Source: UBA1952 sp965246785
Lineage (GTDB): Bacteria > Bacteroidota > Bacteroidia > Chitinophagales > Chitinophagaceae
DNA: 64,000 nt
Direction of reading: 5' to 3'
Assembly: GCA_965246785.1 (NCBI GenBank)
Contig: CBDFFM010000021.1
Span: 5,871 to 69,870, forward strand
Shown here: in pieces, positions 52,276 through 60,529 of the stretch
How the letters are laid out: each line of letters opens with the position of its first letter
How positions within the stretch are numbered: the first letter of the stretch is position 1
Notes under the pieces: model-generated
Told to the model about the DNA's origin: nothing
Seen by the model: only the letters and a program-made list of their open reading frames with translations
The model's database searches: none
Translations under genes and position numbers: made by a program

Positions 52276-53322
52276 ATGTCTGTACGCCTCTTTAGCTTAA
52301 GCCGTTTATTCGTTTGTGCTCTATTCATTTGCGGCTTTGCCGCGTGCAATGGCAATGGCGGCGCGCCGGACGTTTCTTCTGAAAAAGTAATGCTCAACAC
52401 CCGCCGCTTTGACCGCGACCTCGGCGCCATTGATACCGCCCGCATCGCCCAAAGCCTGCCTGCGCTGCGGCAGAAATATCCGGATTTTCTGGATTTCTGG
52501 TTGGACAATCTGATGCAGTTCGGCGTGAAGGGCGATTATTCAGAGGCCTCCATCGGCATCCGCGAGCACCTGCACACCTTTCTCACGTACAAGGATTTTC
52601 GCGGCCTCTTTGACACCGTTGCGGCGCACTTTCCGGATACAAAAGCCATTGATGAGCCGCTGCGCAAAGGCTTCCAATACTACCGGCATTATTACCCGCA
52701 GCGCGGCGTGCCGAAGATTGTCTATTTCATCTCCGGCCTCAACAACTGGAGCGCGGTAACGGTGGATACAGACATTGTGGGGATTGGGTTAGATATGTTT
52801 CTGGGAGAAGGCTATCCGTTCTATAAATCAGTCGGCATACCGGATTATATGAGCCGACAATTGCGGCCCGAAGCCGCGCCCGTCTTTGCTTTTCGCGCTA
52901 TTTATCAGGATGCGCACCCGTTCCAACCGGAAAACAAGATGCTGCTGGAAATGATGATTCAGCGTGGCAAGGAGCAGTATTTTCTTTCAAAGATGCTGCC
53001 CTTCCTACCCGTTGCAACGCGCTTCGGATTCACAGATGCACAGACAGAGTGGTGCGGCAAGAACGAGGCCCTCATCTATAACTTCTTCGTGAAAGGCCAG
53101 ATGCTCTATGAGAAGAACTGGGGCAAAATCCTGCGCTACGTGCAGGACGGCCCCACAGCGGCGGGAATGCCGCCCGAAAGCCCCGGCAACGTAGGCACAT
53201 GGACGGGCTGGCTGATTGTAAAAGCGTACGCAGAAAAACATCCGAAGATGGGTCTGGAGGAAATTTTTGCGATAAACGATACACAGGCTATGCTGCAAGA
53301 GAGCGGTTATAAGCCGAGGTGA
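52276..53322 (+). CDS. gldB: Gliding motility lipoprotein GldB
   Basis: 348 residues from the ATG at 52276 (MSVRLFSLSRLFVCALFICGFAAC, lipobox with lipidated Cys); the upstream frame to 52231 is not signal-like. The family is recognised from RRFDRDLGAIDT, LRQKYPDFLDFWLDNLMQFG, YFISGLNNWSAVTVDTDIVGIGLDMFLGEGYPFY and GTWTGWLIVKAYAEKHPKM. GldB is needed for gliding in flavobacteria, but homologues are also found in non-gliding Bacteroidota. gldC, its usual partner, is absent. A -7-like TATTTTCG lies just upstream. Confidence 0.88.
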   Translation: MSVRLFSLSRLFVCALFICGFAACNGNGGAPDVSSEKVMLNTRRFDRDLGAIDTARIAQSLPALRQKYPDFLDFWLDNLMQFGVKGDYSEASIGIREHLHTFLTYKDFRGLFDTVAAHFPDTKAIDEPLRKGFQYYRHYYPQRGVPKIVYFISGLNNWSAVTVDTDIVGIGLDMFLGEGYPFYKSVGIPDYMSRQLRPEAAPVFAFRAIYQDAHPFQPENKMLLEMMIQRGKEQYFLSKMLPFLPVATRFGFTDAQTEWCGKNEALIYNFFVKGQMLYEKNWGKILRYVQDGPTAAGMPPESPGNVGTWTGWLIVKAYAEKHPKMGLEEIFAINDTQAMLQESGYKPR

Positions 53323-53392
53323 GTGATTTGAAGCGGGATGAGATTTTGGTAGATAGCAAAAGCAAATAGAAGAGCGGCCGGGCCACAGCAAC

Positions 53393-53467
53393 TTTTGTCA
53401 TCCCGGAACGGGAACTTTTACATCTGCACAACCGCTCGTAGCAAGTTCCCGTTCCGGGATGACAAAA
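53393..53467. repeat. Dispersed palindromic element, perfect 25-base arms
   Basis: TTTTGTCATCCCGGAACGGG continues to 53417 and pairs perfectly with 53443-53467. Left flank CAGCAAC and right flank GGTTGGG match other copies. It lies between gldB and the DUF3078 gene. Confidence 0.85.
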
Positions 53468-53513
53468 GGTTGGGAAAGAGCACAAAAATGTTGGAACACA
53501 CATCACATACATA

Positions 53514-54539
53514 ATGAAACACCTTTACACCGCCGCGCTAGCCCTGCTTTGTGCCGCACCAGCCTCCGCCCAGCTCGCCGAGACGGAGAACGTCAAAAAA
53601 TCGCTTTCCGTTGAGAATAAGGACACGGTGGCGTGGATACGCAGCGGCGTCGTGCAAATGGGTCTCAACCAGGGCTTCCTGCATAATTGGGCTGCCGGCG
53701 GCGAGGTTGTTTCGCTCGCAGTGGATGGACTGCTGAGTGGCAACGTCACGCGGCTTTACCACAATCATGTATGGAGTAATAGCATTGACGCTTCTTACAG
53801 TCTGTTTTACGCCTATTCCAACCAGTTCGTCCCTCGCAAGGTGGATGACCGGCTGGACATCACCTCCAAGTACGGCTCACGAATTGACACAGGTAAAAAT
53901 TTCTACATCACTGGCCTCTTCAACTTTAAAAGCCAGTTTACCCGCGGCTATGACTATAGCGTACCCGACTGGCAGAGTTTTTCCACTTCCAACTTCATGT
54001 CGCCAGGATACTTCACGCTGGCGGCGGGCCTGGAATACCGGCGTGGCTCCGATGTGACCGTGTTTTTCTCACCTGCCGCCCTCCGTCTCACGCTGGCCGA
54101 CCGTAAATACACCATCCGTAAGCCTGAAGGGGCTTTCGGCATTCCATATGGCGAGCAGAGCCGGCTGGAGCTGGGTGCATACTTTACCGCCCGCTACGCG
54201 CACGCCTTATCGCCTACGGTCGCCTATAAAGGGCGTCTTGACCTGTATTCCAACTACTTAGCGAAGGATAAGAAGGATTCACTCGGCACCTTAGTAAAGA
54301 AGGATAATCCTGGAAACATAGACATCTTCTGGGACAACTTATTCTCCATTAAGCTCGGTAAATACCTAAACCTGAACCTCTCCATCACCGCTATCTACGA
54401 CAATGACCTTCCCTATGAAAACCAATACACTGATGCGACAACCGGCATTGTAAAAACCAAAGATGAACCCGGAACGGGTCTTGGCTGGTGGCAGATTAAG
54501 GAAGTGATGGCTTTTGGATTTGCTTATCGTTTCCATTAA
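53514..54539 (+). CDS. DUF3078 outer-membrane protein
   Basis: 341 residues. Signal peptide MKHLYTAALALLCAAPASA. The DUF3078 core is visible as WIRSGVVQMGLNQGFLHNWAAGGEVVSLAVDGLLSG, NSIDASYSLFYAYSNQF, VDDRLDITSKYGSRI and FYITGLFNFKSQFTRGYDYS. The rest is strand after strand with an aromatic end (FGFAYRFH), fitting an outer-membrane barrel. Function unknown; common in Bacteroidota. Confidence 0.85.
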   Translation: MKHLYTAALALLCAAPASAQLAETENVKKSLSVENKDTVAWIRSGVVQMGLNQGFLHNWAAGGEVVSLAVDGLLSGNVTRLYHNHVWSNSIDASYSLFYAYSNQFVPRKVDDRLDITSKYGSRIDTGKNFYITGLFNFKSQFTRGYDYSVPDWQSFSTSNFMSPGYFTLAAGLEYRRGSDVTVFFSPAALRLTLADRKYTIRKPEGAFGIPYGEQSRLELGAYFTARYAHALSPTVAYKGRLDLYSNYLAKDKKDSLGTLVKKDNPGNIDIFWDNLFSIKLGKYLNLNLSITAIYDNDLPYENQYTDATTGIVKTKDEPGTGLGWWQIKEVMAFGFAYRFH

Positions 54540-54600
54540 AAGGGCCGTCATTTTTTAAGCAATCATCAGAAATAATCCGCTAAATCACGGTTTTCTCCCT

Positions 54601-54608
54601 TACTTTTG
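54601..54608 (+). promoter_or_regulatory. -7 box (TACTTTTG) of rpsL-rpsG
   Basis: Full match to TAnnTTTG, 37 bases before the rpsL ATG. Confidence 0.6.
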
Positions 54609-54645
54609 CGCTCCCAATAAAATATCTTTTCCGAAAAGGTCTGCA

Positions 54646-55026
54646 ATGCCTACTATTCAGCAACTTGTCCGCAAAGGACGTACCGCCCTGGAAATCAAGA
54701 GCAAAAGCCGTGCGTTGGACGCTTGTCCGCAGCGCCGTGGCGTTTGTACCCGCGTATATACTACCACGCCTAAAAAGCCAAACTCCGCCCTCCGTAAGGT
54801 AGCCAAGGTGCGCCTTACTAACAAGATTGAGGTGATTGCCTACATCCCCGGTGAAGGCCATAACCTTCAGGAGCACAGCATCGTGCTCATCCGCGGCGGC
54901 CGTGTAAAGGACCTTCCGGGTGTGCGTTACCACATCGTGCGCGGCGCGCTGGATACTGCAGGCGTGAAAGACCGCAAGCAAAGCCGCTCCAAGTACGGCA
55001 CCAAGCGCGAAAAGGCTAAGAAATAA
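54646..55026 (+). CDS. rpsL: 30S ribosomal protein S12
   Basis: 126 residues. RKGRTALEIKSKSRALDACPQRRGVC is followed by TTTPKKPNSALRKVAKVRLTN and EGHNLQEHSIVLIRGGRVKDLPGVRYHIVRG. The lysines linked to streptomycin sensitivity (PKKPN and VKDLPG) are wild-type. First gene of a two-gene str unit with rpsG, 105 bases downstream. Confidence 0.96.
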   Translation: MPTIQQLVRKGRTALEIKSKSRALDACPQRRGVCTRVYTTTPKKPNSALRKVAKVRLTNKIEVIAYIPGEGHNLQEHSIVLIRGGRVKDLPGVRYHIVRGALDTAGVKDRKQSRSKYGTKREKAKK

Positions 55027-55131
55027 TTCAAAATGCAATGGTGATGCAAAAGGCAAAATAGCCTACTGCATGGAGTCTTTTAATAATTAAGCATTCAAAA
55101 ATTCCGGTTCGCCCGGTTTGCACTATTAAAA

Positions 55132-55603
55132 ATGAGAAAAGCACAAGCTAAAAAGCTTCCCATAGCGCCAGACCCGCGTTTTAAGGACAAATCAGGTAAC
55201 CCGCTTCGTAAACTGCCTGATGATTGGCGGCAACAAGAGCGTGGTACTCACAGCGTTCTACAATGCCCTTGATAAAGTAACCCAGATGAGCGGCGGCGAA
55301 GAAGGCTACGAAGTGTGGAAGCGCGCCCTCGCCAACGTAACGCCTGCCGTAGAAGTACGCAGCCGCCGGATTGGTGGCGCCACCTTCCAGATTCCTGCTG
55401 AAGTACGTCCCGACCGTAAGATTAGCCTCGCGATGAAGTGGCTCATTCGTTATAGCCGCGAGCGCAACGGTAAGACCATTGCTGACAAGCTGGCCAACGA
55501 AATCATGGCCGCAGCAAAGGGCGAAGGCGCAGCCATAAAGAAGAAGGAAGACACGCACCGCATGGCGGAAGCCAACAAGGCGTTTGCGCACTTCCGGGTT
55601 TAA
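55132..55603 (+). CDS. rpsG: 30S ribosomal protein S7, reading frame broken by one extra base near 55192
   Basis: From the ATG at 55132 the frame reads MRKAQAKKLPIAPDPRFKDK, the normal S7 start, but then leaves the family and stops at 55270. From about 55193 the next frame continues QVTRFVNCLMIGGNKSVVLTAFYNALD to AFAHFRV at 55603. Skipping one base (the T at 55192) gives one 156-residue S7 of normal length. S7 is essential and normally single-copy, so a sequence error is the simplest reading; a programmed +1 shift is less likely because there is no slippery stop codon. fusA does not follow. Confidence 0.9.
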
Positions 55604-55624
55604 GGCTCCAATATTATTCATTGA

Positions 55625-55659
55625 AAAACAGGCTGTTCGCGATGCGGATGGCCTGTTTT
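55625..55659 (+). terminator. Terminator of rpsL-rpsG
   Basis: AAAACAGGC (55625-55633) pairs with GCCTGTTTT (55651-55659), 21 bases after the rpsG stop. Confidence 0.7.
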
Positions 55660-55698
55660 GGTTTTGAGATGCGCCCTATTAAACTGGGTGATGCCGAC

Positions 55699-56253
55699 TC
55701 ACTCAAAGTATAAACTTATTCTAGTGTCTCCATTTTTGGAATATCTACCCATGAGCGTATCCTCATCTGTTTTATAAGGAATTTTCCAAGTAATCCCTAT
55801 TTCTCTTAGAACTTTTCGTACTCTTTTTACGTCTTCTACATCATCGTAGTTGTAAGTGTAAACGATAATGACTGCCATTACCCCACGATTAGAAAGACCT
55901 GTACTTGATTTCATAGACTTGCCTAAACTTCCTGCATCTAAAGCAGCTTTGACTTTCTGAAACCATGAGTCTAATTCTTCAAACTTTACAAATACTAACC
56001 ACTTTCCATTTTTTTCTGTTGCGTCAGGATAGTTGAGATGTGAATTGTGTGCATCCATCCATGCTCTCGTCTTTAGTTTTGATGGATGTGTACCCCAAAT
56101 TCTTTCTTCTTCTATCTTCTCTAAAAATCTGCCTTTAAAATCTGGATACTTTTTGAACAATTTGTCTAACTCTCTGAAATCAAGAGTAGATAATCTAATT
56201 CTAAGGAGGGCATCGCTAAGGCTCAATGTTGAAGTTTTCTTGCTTTTACTCAT
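55699..56253 (-). CDS. AT-rich gene for a DUF1917/BLES03-like protein
   Basis: 184 residues. The middle and end (RAWMDAHNSHLNYPDATEKNGKWLVFVKFEELDSWFQKVKAAL, VYTYNYDDVEDVKRVRKVLREIGITWKIPYKTDEDTLMGRYS) resemble the DUF1917/BLES03 family, which databases often label putative phosphothreonine lyase domain. No enzyme activity is established for it. The gene is far more AT-rich than neighbours, stands alone where fusA would be expected, and has a palindromic element at its 5' side, all pointing to acquisition. Confidence 0.7.
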   Translation of the reverse strand: MSKSKKTSTLSLSDALLRIRLSTLDFRELDKLFKKYPDFKGRFLEKIEEERIWGTHPSKLKTRAWMDAHNSHLNYPDATEKNGKWLVFVKFEELDSWFQKVKAALDAGSLGKSMKSSTGLSNRGVMAVIIVYTYNYDDVEDVKRVRKVLREIGITWKIPYKTDEDTLMGRYSKNGDTRISLYFE

Positions 56254-56329
56254 TCAAAGTCAGGAATTTAATTCTGCTTAGCAAGTTTATTGCTTTTTTG
56301 GTACAGAGTGCTGACTTTCAAACCCCTTG

Positions 56330-56483
56330 CAGCGACTTTGTCATTCCGTAGGAATCTGTTTGCTAAAGGCTGCTCATGGCCGAACAGATTCCTACGGAAT
56401 GACAAAAGATTGGGCGAGCAGCATTACTGCTGTGGCTTAGCAACTGCGAGAAAATAGATTCTTCCAGAATGACAAAGTCGCTG
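56330..56483. repeat. Composite palindromic element with nested copies
   Basis: CAGCGACTTTGTCATTC (56330-56346) and its perfect complement (56467-56483) bound the whole. Inside lies a complete copy with perfect 24-base arms (56337-56360 and 56383-56406). The right flank AGATTGGGCGAGC after the inner copy and TTAGGCGAGC after the outer one show two family ends in a row. Confidence 0.85.
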
Positions 56484-56529
56484 AAAGCTATGTTGGCAAG
56501 TAAATGATTAGGCGAGCATCGTTCAACAA

Positions 56530-57579
56530 TCAAAGCCTTTCCGCCTTCCACCCCAATTCCGAAAACCGCTTTTTCCCCCGCGCGAAATAATCCCACACAA
56601 TGCTGCGCGGATAGATGCCCGCCCGGTTCAGCGTAGTTGTATGAGCCTGTGCTGCCCGCCGCTTCTTCAGCCAGCCGCGCAGGCCGCCGTAAAAGCTCAT
56701 GTGCGCCTTTAGAATGGTCAGCACAGACCGCCCTTGCCCCTTAGCCAACAGTTGCGCCGCAGAGACGCCGTCCAGGATCAGCCGCCACGGCAGGAGCCAC
56801 AGCAGGCGTGATGCCCGCTCATTCTTCAGCAGCAGCACCAGGTTATTGCGGTAGTTGTAAAACAGCTTCTGGGGCGAGCCGTAGGAAATCACCGAGCCGC
56901 CCACGTGGAAAACCGTGCTGCCGCCCACATAGCCAATCCGGTAGCCGGCATTCTTCAGCCGCCAGCATAAATCCACCTCCTCCATGTGCGCGTACAGGTC
57001 AATATCCAGCCCGCCCACCGCATGATACAGGTCGGCGCGAATGACGAGGCAGCCGCCTGTGGCCCAGAAGATTTCGGCGTTATCGTCGTATTGGTGCGTA
57101 TCTTTTTCCAGCGTGTCAAAGATGCGGCCGCGGCAAAAAAGGTAGCCCCACTTATCCATAAACCCACCCGCAGCGCCGGCATATTCAAAGGATTCCCGCT
57201 CTTTCCAGTAGCGCACCTTCGGCTGGCAGGCCGCCAGATTCGGAACGCTTTCCATCGCGCTGTTAAGCGGCTGAAACCAGCCCGGCGTCACCTCAAAATC
57301 CGATGAAAGCAGGATGTAGTACTTCGCCTGAATTTCCTGCAAGGCAGCTACATAGCCGCCTGTAAATCCGCGATTGACGGGGATGCGTAGTAAATGAACG
57401 GAGGGGAAATTAGCATCAACCCATTCAGCCGTATCATCCGTGGAAGCATTGTCTGCAATGATTACTTCATAGCCGGCAGCGGCTTCAGCCACAATCAGCG
57501 GCAGGAATAGCTCATGCCACTTCCGGCCATTATAAGAAAGGATAACAACGGCAGTATCCTGCGTGCAGGAGATAGCCAC
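56530..57579 (-). CDS. Family 2 glycosyltransferase
   Basis: 349 residues. The GT-A fold opens with AVVILSYNGRKWHELFLPLIVAEAAAGYEVIIADNASTDDTAEWV. Then come IPVNRGFTGGYVAALQEIQAKYYILLSSDFEVTPGW (DxD-like), the acceptor part YDDNAEIFWATGGCLVIRADLYHAVGGLD and MEEVDLCWRLKNAGYRIGYV. It resembles rhamnosyl or dTDP-sugar transferases for surface glycans. The C-terminal ~70 residues are basic, suggesting membrane contact. It follows the small membrane protein gene after 3 bases. Confidence 0.9.
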   Translation of the reverse strand: MAISCTQDTAVVILSYNGRKWHELFLPLIVAEAAAGYEVIIADNASTDDTAEWVDANFPSVHLLRIPVNRGFTGGYVAALQEIQAKYYILLSSDFEVTPGWFQPLNSAMESVPNLAACQPKVRYWKERESFEYAGAAGGFMDKWGYLFCRGRIFDTLEKDTHQYDDNAEIFWATGGCLVIRADLYHAVGGLDIDLYAHMEEVDLCWRLKNAGYRIGYVGGSTVFHVGGSVISYGSPQKLFYNYRNNLVLLLKNERASRLLWLLPWRLILDGVSAAQLLAKGQGRSVLTILKAHMSFYGGLRGWLKKRRAAQAHTTTLNRAGIYPRSIVWDYFARGKKRFSELGWKAERL

Positions 57580-57582
57580 GTC

Positions 57583-57807
57583 TTACTTGTATTTCGGGTC
57601 GTACAGCGTATTATCCGGTGCCTTCACCTGGTCGTTGTTCCGGAACTTATGCTCGTACAGATTGTAGCAGCCCGCCCAGCAGAAGATGAAGAAGCCAAAG
57701 AAGCCAAGTAGAAACAGAAAGCGCGATTTTGAAGGCTTATTGCGTTCAATATCGGCGGGATTATCCATGTGAGTGCCGTGCTGATGCTGTGGGGCGTGCA
57801 TGTCCAT
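57583..57807 (-). CDS. Small single-helix membrane protein
   Basis: 74 residues from the ATG at 57807 (MDMHAPQHQHGTHMDNPADIERN). A longer frame to 58260 would lie antisense within the histidine kinase gene. A His-rich N-terminus precedes one helix (SRFLFLLGFFGFFIFCWAGCYNLYEHKF, ~28-50) and a charged tail ending DPKYK. Family not recognised; a role with the glycosyltransferase that follows 3 bases later is inferred from the tight spacing. Confidence 0.55.
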   Translation of the reverse strand: MDMHAPQHQHGTHMDNPADIERNKPSKSRFLFLLGFFGFFIFCWAGCYNLYEHKFRNNDQVKAPDNTLYDPKYK

Positions 57808-57921
57808 TGTGAAAGGGGCTATGGCTGGTTTGCTGGCGACAAAAATAGCAGTATTTCGTGCAACTTCGCAAGGGACGTTTCTCGCGGCGGCGCAGCGTGC
57901 GCGTAGGAAGCAATATCGCTC

Positions 57922-59058
57922 ATGCGGCAATACCTGAACTGGAAAAGCTATCTTGTAGTTATCGCCCTCGCCATCGTGGGCGCAACACTGTACTACACGT
58001 CGCAACTGGCCAACAGGCTGGCTGTTGAGGAACAAAAAAATGCTCGCCTCGTTAGCGAGGGCCTGCGCTACCTCGCAAGTGCAGCGCCCGACCAGGACAT
58101 TAACCTGCCGCTGACGCTCATTAATCAGAATACGTCCATTCCCATCATCTGGGCCACCTCCGGCGACACGATTCTGGACTATAAAAACGTTGACACGGCA
58201 CGCGTGCAGGATGTGCCGGATTTTCTTAAAAAGAAACTTCAGGAATTCAGAAGCCAGCACTCACCCATCACTGTGGATATTGGCGCAATGCGGCAGTATG
58301 TTTATTACGGCGATTCGGTGCTGTTGAAGCAATTGCGCTACTTCCCATATGTGCAGTTGACCATTATTCTGCTTTTTCTGCTGGTCGTTGTCATTGCCAT
58401 CAGCGCGGCCCAGCGCTCCATTCAGAATCAGGTATGGCTTGGACTCAGTAAAGAAACTGCTCACCAGCTCGGCACGCCCATTATGGGCCTCACAGGCTGG
58501 GTAGAACTGCTCCGCGAGCAGGGCGAGGCCGAGGAGGCGGTGGCGGAGATGGAAAAAGACCTTTCCCGCCTCAAACTTATCGCCGAGCGATTCAGCAAAG
58601 TAGGCTCCGAGCCGCAGCTTACCGAGGAAAACCTCATTGACCGGCTCCGGCTGATGGTGGATTACATGCAGAAGCGCGCGCCGACCAAGGTTATCATTTC
58701 CCTGCGTAGCAAAGACGACCCGGTGCCCATGCGCATTTCCGCGCCGCTCTTCGACTGGGTCGTTGAAAATCTCATCCGTAATGCGTTGGATGCGATGAAT
58801 GGCGCGGGCCGCATTGACCTGCATGTGGCAGATAATGACCATCAGGTAATCATTGACGTCAGCGATACCGGCAAGGGCATTCCGCGCAGCCAGATACGCA
58901 AGGTCTTCACGCCGGGCTTTACCACCAAAAAGCGCGGCTGGGGGCTAGGACTTTCCCTTTCCCGGCGCATCATGCGGCAATACCACCACGGAGCGCTCCT
59001 TGTCAAATGGAGCGAGGTAGGGAAGGGCACCACATTCCGCATTGTGTTGCGGCGATAA
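57922..59058 (+). CDS. Membrane sensor histidine kinase
   Basis: 378 residues. Helices at about 9-29 and 143-163 enclose a periplasmic sensor of ~110 residues with no named fold. The kinase part has the H-box LSKETAHQLGTPIMGLTGW with His181, N-box WVVENLIRNALDAM, G1 DVSDTGKGIP, and G2 KRGWGLGLSLSRRIM. The Gln after His (AHQLGTP) is usual in a Bacteroidota subgroup. No response regulator is next to it, so the partner is unknown. Divergent from the small membrane protein. Confidence 0.9.
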   Translation: MRQYLNWKSYLVVIALAIVGATLYYTSQLANRLAVEEQKNARLVSEGLRYLASAAPDQDINLPLTLINQNTSIPIIWATSGDTILDYKNVDTARVQDVPDFLKKKLQEFRSQHSPITVDIGAMRQYVYYGDSVLLKQLRYFPYVQLTIILLFLLVVVIAISAAQRSIQNQVWLGLSKETAHQLGTPIMGLTGWVELLREQGEAEEAVAEMEKDLSRLKLIAERFSKVGSEPQLTEENLIDRLRLMVDYMQKRAPTKVIISLRSKDDPVPMRISAPLFDWVVENLIRNALDAMNGAGRIDLHVADNDHQVIIDVSDTGKGIPRSQIRKVFTPGFTTKKRGWGLGLSLSRRIMRQYHHGALLVKWSEVGKGTTFRIVLRR

Positions 59059-59164
59059 GCAGGAGGGGCCAACAATGAACAGCAGCCGGTAAGCTGATCC
59101 AAAAATCCGCTCACAACAGTGATTGGATTAACTTGCCACGACTTATTACAAAACCAGAATTACA

Positions 59165-60442
59165 ATGCAGCGCGATACCGAAATATTTGACCTCATCCAC
59201 GAAGAGCTACACCGCCAGCGCCGCGGCCTGGAGCTGATTGCCTCCGAGAATTTCACCTCCCTCTCCGTAATGCAGGCGATGGGAAATGTGATGACCAACA
59301 AATACGCAGAAGGCTATCCCGGCAAGCGCTACTATGGCGGCTGCGAGGTGGTGGATAAGAGCGAGCAGCTTGCCATTGACCGTGCGAAAAAAATCTTCAA
59401 CGTCGCTTACGCGAATGTGCAGCCTCATAGCGGCGCGCAGGCCAATGCGGCGGTAATGCTGGCCTGCCTGCAGCCCGGCGATACCATCCTCGGCCTTGAC
59501 CTGAGCATGGGCGGACACCTCACGCACGGCTCATCGGTGAATTTTTCAGGAAAGCTCTACAGGCCGGTTTTCTACGGCGTAAAACGGGAAGACGGGCGTG
59601 TGGATTACGATGCGCTGGAAGCGCAGGCAATGGAGCATAAGCCGAAGATGATTATCTGCGGCGCAAGCGCCTACAGCCGTGATTGGGATTACGCGCGCAT
59701 CCGCGCGGCGGCTGATAAGATAGGCGCGCTGGTGCTTTGCGATATGGCGCACCCGGCGGGGCTGATTGCCAAAGGCCTGCTCAATTCACCCTTTGAGCAC
59801 TGCCACATCGTGAGCAGCACTACGCACAAAACCCTCCGCGGCCCGCGCGGCGGCATCATCTTGATGAAGGAAGATTTTGAAAACCCGTGGGGACTGAAAG
59901 GCCCGAAAGGCGAGGTGCGGATGATGAGCGCGCTGCTGGATTTGGCGGTATTCCCCGGCACGCAGGGCGGCCCGCTGGAGCATGTGATTGCGGCTAAGGC
60001 AGTTGCTTTCCATGAAATACTTCAAGATGAGTTTCTCATTTATGGCAACCAAATCATTTCCAATGCGCAGGCGCTGGGGGCAGCATTCCTGGAAAAAGGT
60101 TACAACATCGTGAGCGGCGGCACGGACAACCACCTGCTGCTAATTGACCTTCGGAACAAAGGTATTTCCGGTAAGAAGGCAGAGAACACACTCGTGAAAG
60201 CCGACATCACTATTAATAAGAACATGGTGCCTTTTGACGATAAGTCGCCGTTCATTACTTCCGGCATCCGGGTGGGCGTACCTGCCATTACCACACGCGG
60301 CATGAAGGAAGGCGAGATGGCTCAGGTAGCGGCCTGGATAGACCGCGTGCTGATGGCGCCGGATGATGAAAACGTCATTTCGACTGCGCGCGGTGAGATT
60401 AATGAGGCGATGGGTGAGTTTCCACTGTATCCTGAGTGGTAA
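59165..60442 (+). CDS. glyA: Serine hydroxymethyltransferase
   Basis: 425 residues. It converts serine and tetrahydrofolate to glycine and methylene-THF. LELIASENFTS, YAEGYPGKRYYGGCEVVD, HGSSVNFSG, DMAHPAGLIAKG and SSTTHKTLRGPRGG with the PLP lysine Lys222 are all present, as is the C-terminal SGIRVGVPAITTRGM. Single gene. No SHMT-type riboswitch was recognised in the 106-base upstream gap. Confidence 0.96.
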   Translation: MQRDTEIFDLIHEELHRQRRGLELIASENFTSLSVMQAMGNVMTNKYAEGYPGKRYYGGCEVVDKSEQLAIDRAKKIFNVAYANVQPHSGAQANAAVMLACLQPGDTILGLDLSMGGHLTHGSSVNFSGKLYRPVFYGVKREDGRVDYDALEAQAMEHKPKMIICGASAYSRDWDYARIRAAADKIGALVLCDMAHPAGLIAKGLLNSPFEHCHIVSSTTHKTLRGPRGGIILMKEDFENPWGLKGPKGEVRMMSALLDLAVFPGTQGGPLEHVIAAKAVAFHEILQDEFLIYGNQIISNAQALGAAFLEKGYNIVSGGTDNHLLLIDLRNKGISGKKAENTLVKADITINKNMVPFDDKSPFITSGIRVGVPAITTRGMKEGEMAQVAAWIDRVLMAPDDENVISTARGEINEAMGEFPLYPEW

Positions 60443-60503
60443 GGCGGGCCTGTTAAAGTATCGGCTGTATCTATTACGAAGGCAGGAGGGCTACTCCCTG
60501 CAC

Positions 60504-60511
60504 TATTTTTG
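60504..60511 (+). promoter_or_regulatory. -7 box (TATTTTTG) of the large exported protein gene
   Basis: Full match to TAnnTTTG, 18 bases before the ATG at 60530. Confidence 0.55.
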
Positions 60512-60529
60512 CACGCAGAGGATTTACTC

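Noticed and set aside
57808..58260. Long N-terminal extension of the small membrane protein
   Set aside because: It is antisense to the N-terminal coding part of the histidine kinase and has no domain.
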